A DNA stretch of 64,000 bases from contig NC_053040.3 in assembly GCF_002575655.3 (NCBI RefSeq), positions 156,613,148 through 156,677,147 of the forward strand, read 5' to 3'. The notes under the pieces were generated by a model. It saw nothing but the letters and a program-made list of their open reading frames with translations, did not search any database and was not told the DNA's origin. The translations under genes were made by a program, and so were the position numbers. Positions within the stretch are counted from its first letter, which is position 1, and every line of letters starts with the position of its first letter. Below are positions 57,959 through 64,000 of the stretch, piece by piece. The stretch is from Aegilops tauschii subsp. strangulata. Its lineage: Eukaryota > Streptophyta > Magnoliopsida > Poales > Poaceae.

Positions 57959-60900
57959 TGTGACGCCCCCGATTCAATCGTACACTAATCATACACGCAA
58001 ACATGTACGATCAAGATCAGGGTCTCACGGGAAGATATCACAACACAACTCTAAAATAAAATAAGTCATACAAGCATCATAGTACAAGCCAGGGGCCTCG
58101 AGGGCTCGAATACAAGTGCTCGATCATAGACGAGTCAGCCGAAGCAACAATATCTGAGTACAAACATAAATTAAACAAGTTGACATAAGATGGCTAGCAC
58201 AAACTGGGATACAGATCGAAAGAGGCGCAGGCCTCCTGCCTGGGATCCTCCTAAACCACTCCTGGTCGTTGTCAGCGGCCTGCACGTAGTAGTAGGCACC
58301 TCCGGTGTAGTAGGAGTCGTCGTCGACGGTGGCGTCTGGCTCCTGGGCTCTACCATCTGGTTGCGACAACCAGGAAGAAAGAAAAAGGGGAAAAGGGGGA
58401 GCAAAGCAACCATGAGTACTCATCCAAAGTACTCACAAGCAAGGATCTACACTACATATGCATGAGTATATGTGTAAAGGGGCAATATCGGTGGACTGAA
58501 CTGCAGAATGCTAGAATAAGAGGGGGATAGCTAGTCCTGTCGAAGACTACGCTTCTGGCAGCCTCCATCTTGCAGCATGTAGAAGAGAGTAGATGGTAAG
58601 TTCACCAAGTAGCATCGCATAGCATAATCCTACCCGGCGATCCCCTCCTTGTCGCCCTGTTAGAGAGCGATCACCGGGTTATATCTGGCACTTGGAAGGG
58701 TGTGTTTTATTAAGTATCCAGTTCTAGTTGTCATAAGGTCAAGGTACAACTCCGGGTCATCCTTTTACCGAGGGACACGGCTATTCGAATAGATAAACTT
58801 CCCTGCAGGGGTGCACCACATAACCCAACACGCTCGATCCCATTTGGCCGGACACACTTTTCTAGGTCATGCCCTGCCGCGGAAGATCAACACGTCGCAG
58901 CCCTACCTAGGCACAACAAAGAGGTCAGCACGCCGGTCTAAATCCTATGGCGCAGGGGTCTGGGCTCATCGCCCATTGCACACCTGCACGTTGCGAACGC
59001 GGCCGGAAGCAGACCTAGCCCCCTTAATACAAGCGCGAGCTTACGGTCCAATGCGGCGCGCGCCGCTCAGTCGCTGACGTCACGAAGGCGTCGGCTGATA
59101 CCACGACGTCGAGTGCCCATAACTGTTCCCGCGTAGTTGGTTTGTGCGTATAGGCCAATGGCTAGACTCAGATCAAATACAAAGATCTCGTTAAGTGTGT
59201 TAAGTATCCGTGAATGCCGACCAGGGCCAGGCCCACCTCTCTCCTAGGTGGTCTCAACCTGCCCTGTCGCTCCGCCACAAAGTAACAATCGGGGGCCGTC
59301 GGGAACCCAGGCCCACCTCTACCGAGATGGAGCCACCTGCCCCTTCAGCCCCCATCTTCAAACAATATCATAAGTAATGTAACAGTATAAAGTATATAGC
59401 ATATGCCCGTGATCACCTCCCGAAGTGATCACGGCCCAGTAGTATAGCATGGCAGACGGACAAGAGTGTAGGGCCACTGATGGAACACTAGCATCCTATA
59501 CTAAGCATTAGGATAGCAGGTAAGGGTAACAACTGTAGCAACAATGACAGGCTATGCAGCAGAATAGGATTAACCGAAAGTGGTAACATGCTACACTACT
59601 CTAATGCAAGCAGTAGAGAGAAGGAATAGGCGATATCTGGTGATCAAAGGGGGGCTTGCCTGGTTGCTCTAGCAAGAAGGAGGGGTCGTCAACACCGTAG
59701 TCGTACTGGGTAGCAGCGGCGTTGGTCTCGGTGTCGTAGCGAGAGAAGAGGGGGAAGAAACAATAAACATAATGCAAACATATGCATGAAGATGCATGAC
59801 ATGACAATGAGTGGTGCTAGGTGTGCCCTAACGCGGTAGGAGGTGATACCGACGAAGGGGGGAAACATCCGGGAAAGTATCCCCGGTGTTTCGCGTTTTC
59901 GGACAAACGAATCGGAGGGGGAAAGTTGCGTGTTTGCTATGCTAGGGATGTGTGGCGGATGAACGGGTGGGTATCCGGATTCGTCTCGTAGTTTTGAGCA
60001 ACTTTCATGTACAAAGTATTTTCATCCGAGTTACGGTTTATTTTATATGATTTTCCAAAGTTTTAATAATATTCTGGAATTATTATTAATTCAAAATTAA
60101 ATAGCTAAATGCTAGGTGCACCTAGCTCTGCGTACACAGAAGTGTACCAGAGGCTGACAGGTGGGCCAGGGGGTCCTGTTGACCAGTCAACGTTTGACTG
60201 GTCAAAAGGGGGTGGGGCCCCCTGTCATTGACTGTTACATTAACTAACTAGTTAATTTAGTCTAACTAGGTTATTAGGATAATAGATTTTAGTTAGTTTA
60301 ATTAAACCTATTTAATTAAGTTAATTAATTTAATAAATTTATTTATTTATTTATTAAAATCAATTTATTTATTTTTAATTCTTTTTTGTATCTTTTTTTA
60401 ACATTCTAGGGGTGGGGCCCGTGTCATAGGCGTAGCGGTTACGAGCGCTGGGTCGCTGCGGGCGCCCGACCCGTATGAGGGCCGAGCGGGCGACGGTGCG
60501 TCGCCGGAGGTAGCTGCAGCCACGGTGGAGCGAGGCAGCAACGAGGCAGTGGGTCCGAGCGGGACGACGGACGACGCGGGCGCGCACTGGGCGCAGGCGG
60601 CGTCGGGCGCGCGCGCACGATGGGGGCAGCAGCACCGCAGCAGGCAGCGGCGCGGCCAAGCAGTGCCATGGTGCGGGTGCGGCCAGGCCACCGTGGGGGT
60701 GGGAGGGGGTACGACACGGCGAGGTGCGAACGGTCGCAGGCAGGGGAGCGCAGGACGCGGCCGGTGCGACGCGAAGCGCGGTCGGGCAGGGACGGCCATG
60801 CGCGGGCAGTAGCGGGCTCGCGCGTCCAGAGCGCGGCGGGGTGCAGGGCCGCGGGCGGGGACTCGCGGGGAGCGTGAACGGCGAGGTGCATGGAGCCGCA

Positions 60901-61833
60901 GGGGGGTTGCCAGGCGCGGTGAGCATGTGCTGGCGCGGCTAAGGACGGCGCCGTGGCGAGCGCGAGCGCGCGCGGAGGAGGAGCGGGGGCGCGGTGACAG
61001 GAGCCACGGCGCAGGCGGAGCGTGAACATATGGCAGTGACTGCGGGGCAAGGGGGAAGGACGGGGGGCGCTCACGTGCGCATGCAGGGGATCGGGCGGCG
61101 AGGCTCGCAGGAGCCGAGTTGAGGAGGAGGATGGGGACGAGCGCCGGCGGGGAGGAGGCGGCGACGGACGACGAGCTCCGAGCGGCGGCGGCGGTTCGAT
61201 CCCCCGATCTAGATCTGGATCGGGGAGGAGAGCGAGGAGAGTGGGGGAGTGGGGAGTGGGTTAGGGTTCGGGGGAGTGGGGAGTGGGGATAGGATAAGGG
61301 AGTGGGGGCGCGGCCGGTTGGGCCGGCAAGGCGGCCCGGTGGGCCGAAGTCCAGTGGAGGGGGGTTTATTCTATTTTTTTTGTTTAGACCTTTTCATTTT
61401 TCTTTTTATTTATTTTATTTTTACTGTTTTCTCTAATTTTCAATATATCTTAGTTTTAGTAAAATATCAAAGTTGCACCTAATTTAGTATATGTAAATAT
61501 GCCGCAACCACATTTAACTTGGCACACAAAGTAAAATAGTTTGTGATGGTTTCTTATTATAAAAGCTTTTAAATATTTGTTTTTGCTACTGTTTTGTTCA
61601 TTTTAGAGTATTTAAATAATTTATAAAATTGTGGATTCTCCACCATAATTACCTATGCATTATTTGTCACAATCCGTACATTTTAGTTTTAATATTTGAA
61701 AACTTTGTGGTTTGCCTTTAACTCAAATCTGAATTTGAATCGTTTTGAACTAACGTGAGATTAGCAACAGTAATCGAAGTGACGTGGCACCATTAGCAAG
61801 GGATTACTGTAGCTTAATTATCCGGGCGTCACA
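57959..61833 (-). repeat. Long LTR of the right-hand element
   Basis: 3875 bp with a GC-rich block at 60410-61370, an AT-rich block at 60040-60390 (including tttatttatttatttatt) and a perfect 12-bp inverted repeat at 60179-60205. ORFs on both strands of the GC block overlap and show no motif. Confidence 0.8.
60179..60205. promoter_or_regulatory. Inverted repeat with four W-box cores in LTR
   Basis: TTGACCAGTCAA and TTGACTGGTCAA face each other across three bases. Together they contain four TTGAC cores, two on each strand. TTGAC is the core of the W-box bound by WRKY transcription factors. A role in stress-responsive LTR transcription is inference. Confidence 0.5.
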
Positions 61834-64000
61834 ATTCTCCTCCACTACAAGAAATCTCGTCCCGAGATTTAAGAGGTTGTGTAGGGGGGAAGTTCTGGTT
61901 ACGAAATTCTAACGAGTCTTCTCGGTCTTGGATGCTCTTCTCGAAGAAGTTAATCCCTTTCGTTGATGTCTTCAATTCTCTGCTTCAGGTCAAAATGAGG
62001 AAGTCGTCATCCTTCCCTCGGGATCTTCATCGCACGTACGAAAAGGATAAGGGGTAACTTCAGAAGAACGGACATGTACAAGGTTGCTATCTGGTAGATG
62101 ACGTCAATGAAGATGGCAGAAAGTAACTCTCGAAATGAAACTTAGAAAATTTGGAGAGGAAAGTAATAAGGTACAATAAGGAGTTTCAAGCGGCCAGGCA
62201 ATCGTTCGATGCCTATTCAGAAGGTGAAAGGGTTTCAGGGCAATGAGAATAAGTTTTTTCAGAATTGATGATCTCCCGGAAAGTGGCTCGTGAATTTCAT
62301 ACGAGGCCACATGCGAGGAATAACCTTGGAAACCGGGGGTGTACAGGAGAGTCAGGTTTCAATCCTGTGGAACTGTGGGTTATGGGCCCACCATGTGGGT
62401 TAAAGACAGAAAGAGTGGTGTCATCTTGCACGGTTATGATAACCATGCAGGTCAGACCATAACCTGTCGGTTATGTCGACAACAGCGTCGGTACCAAGGG
62501 CGGGGGACGAAAAGAACCATTTTCCTGCTTGTTGAACGAGGCGGACCAATAGGCAAGGTTCTCGTCCATCGGTGGTTACCGGAATGTCATCAACAAAAGT
62601 AACATGGTCTTACTGACAGAATTGTACACTGAGGTGTTAACATAAGCAGGGAATTAATACTGCTTAGATCATAATGATCACCAGAAAGGTTAGACAAAAC
62701 AATGGAAAGGAAAAGGTGTTTTTCAGATTAACAAAACAATGGAAAGGAAAATGTGTTTAAACACATATTTCAGGGGTATATCCTTCCCAAGGGCAAGCAA
62801 AGCATGATATCCATGACGGGATATAACGTAGAAAACCCTTTAGGAATGGGAAGAGAAATTACATGCCATTATCCATACAATGGTGTTTGGATAATTGAGC
62901 AAGAAACATTTAGCATTGGGCTTCAAATGTTCTTGTTGAAAATCAGAGTACCACAGACATGCTTCGAGATAGCATTGACATGGTCTTCAAACAAAGGTCG
63001 GACTTGGATACTCAATGGATTCATCAGGAACAACTTATATACTAAGTCTTACAATTTCCACATGGAAGAATGGTTAACCTTGCTAAAAAGGAAGCTATAA
63101 CAATAGGTCCTCCAGCCAGGTGTGCGAGGCATGACATCACCTTAACGGGTTATATGAAGGCAAATGTTATAACTCTTGAAATATGTTCCAACCATCATAT
63201 CTGACCGAGATTCAAATCTGATTGGTGTCAGGATACCTCAGACTCAGGATGCCTGAGAAGAAAAGGTGCAACACAAATTGACGAGATGACATTGTAAGAC
63301 TCTCGGGAAATGAACTATGGAAGCAAGTTCCGAATCATGAGTTCATGATTAAACTAAGGAGAGAATGAGGAGGTGGCTGATGAACTCAGCGACAATTCAA
63401 TGAGATTTCCAAAAGATGGATTTCCACAATTATGTGAACAAGGAGATAACTTTTGTCAGATCAAATGATATAATGAGGTATGCTCAGGAAAACATACTCG
63501 ATTAAACATTGGTTGACAGGCGTGCTCGAAATATGGGCAAACGTAGCCTGATCAATTGTTAGAATGGTCATCCAATAATCGATAGGCTAAGAATGAACTA
63601 TCAATAATAACTTCAAAGCAATAGGGTTGCTAGAAGTGCAGAATCCAAATAGCACCCTTCACTTGTTGGTATCCCGGTTAGAATCAACACGGGGACCAAG
63701 AAAGAATGGAGATGGTGAGAAGTATCGCTATACCAAGAATTCTTAAGAGGTGGAGCAATCCTCACAACATTCTTGATAGAGAAGACAATAATACTACAAG
63801 GTAGAACATAATCTAAGCCAGATAGCAAGGAAATCAAGGTACAACACAAAACATGAACAAGTTTGTGTTGGGGGAAGGCAAGAATGTTGTCGATGATAAC
63901 ACAAATCATCAAGGGGCAAGGATGGTATTTCCCATCATGAATTCGATTGATATCCTCGAAGAGCTTAAATGTTGATGATGATCACGACACAATTGTCGAG
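61834..64000 (-). other. Internal domain of the right-hand element, non-coding
   Basis: About 2.2 kb up to the window end. The first 35 bases match the LARD internal start; the rest has no recognisable protein. The longest frame (62753-63100 plus strand, 115 codons) is antisense to the element and has no motif. Nothing else is identifiable here. Confidence 0.6.

Larger units (their letters stand above)
57959..64000 (-). mobile_element. Second LARD-like long-LTR element, truncated by window end
   Basis: An LTR of 3875 bp (57959-61833) starts TGTGACGCCCCCGATTC and ends CGGGCGTCACA. The adjoining DNA (attctcctccactacaagaaatctcgtcccgagat) closely resembles the start of the LARD internal domain at 46920, placing the polypurine tract and hence a minus orientation. 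The LTR differs from the other LARD LTRs over most of its length, so it is a related family. Only the first 2.2 kb of internal DNA is visible and the other LTR is outside. The expected left TSD is gaggg (57954-57958). Confidence 0.8.

Noticed and set aside
62753..63100. 115-codon ORF in the right-hand internal domain
   Set aside because: Antisense to the element, no motif, and typical length for chance in this composition.

Overview
This window is intergenic plant DNA, almost certainly from a Triticeae genome (wheat, Aegilops, barley or a relative). The evidence is a BARE-1/WIS/Angela-type Copia element with its characteristic LTR ends, Athila-type LTRs opening with TGATAACCCACAAGTATAGG, Tekay-like chromoviruses, and LARD-type elements with LTRs of about 4 kb. 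I see no cellular protein gene, tRNA, rRNA or CRISPR array. Every recognisable coding region belongs to a retrotransposon, and all are broken. Family names are from memory of Triticeae repeats; the boundaries, target-site duplications (TSDs) and lesions are read from the sequence.

Left part (1-4258): a truncated LTR end (1-122) followed by a primer-binding-site-like motif, about 1.9 kb that I could not assign, and a GC-rich minisatellite with a unit of about 46 bp (about 2051-2199 and 3734-4258). The minisatellite is split by a solo LTR (2205-3728, TSD atctt).

Main part (4259-57958): one non-autonomous Athila-type element (called H) in minus orientation, split many times. Its left LTR (4259-9840) carries a solo LARD LTR (4757-8825, TSD atccc). 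Its internal region carries chromovirus A (9932-39400). The 3' LTR of A carries chromovirus B (19204-38161, TSD ctcaa), and the 5' LTR of B carries the Copia element (20668-29409, TSD ttagt). This gives H > A > B > Copia. Further right, H carries a LARD insertion with an odd structure (42559-56094: LTR, internal domain, LTR, then a second partial internal domain). One of its LTRs holds a Mutator-like non-autonomous DNA transposon (45297-46137). The last part of H (56093-57958) contains an ORF, a tRNA-Asp-type PBS and most of the right LTR.

Right part (57959-64000): another long-LTR, LARD-like element in minus orientation, inserted in H's right LTR and running off the window. One LTR (57959-61833) and about 2.2 kb of non-coding internal domain are visible.

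Functionally, A and B once encoded Gag, protease, RT-RNase H, integrase and a C-terminal chromodomain, and the Copia element encoded Gag-PR-INT-RT-RH. All are now inactivated by nonsense codons, frameshifts and deletions. In A and B the nonsense codons are strongly biased to CAG>TAG, as expected from cytosine-methylation decay. I did not find a convincing new biological system. The most interesting structures are the 5'-truncated LARD partial dimer, an extra coiled-coil ORF upstream of gag in element A, a nonsense codon at the same position in A and B, and several deletions whose microhomology or filler can be read directly.
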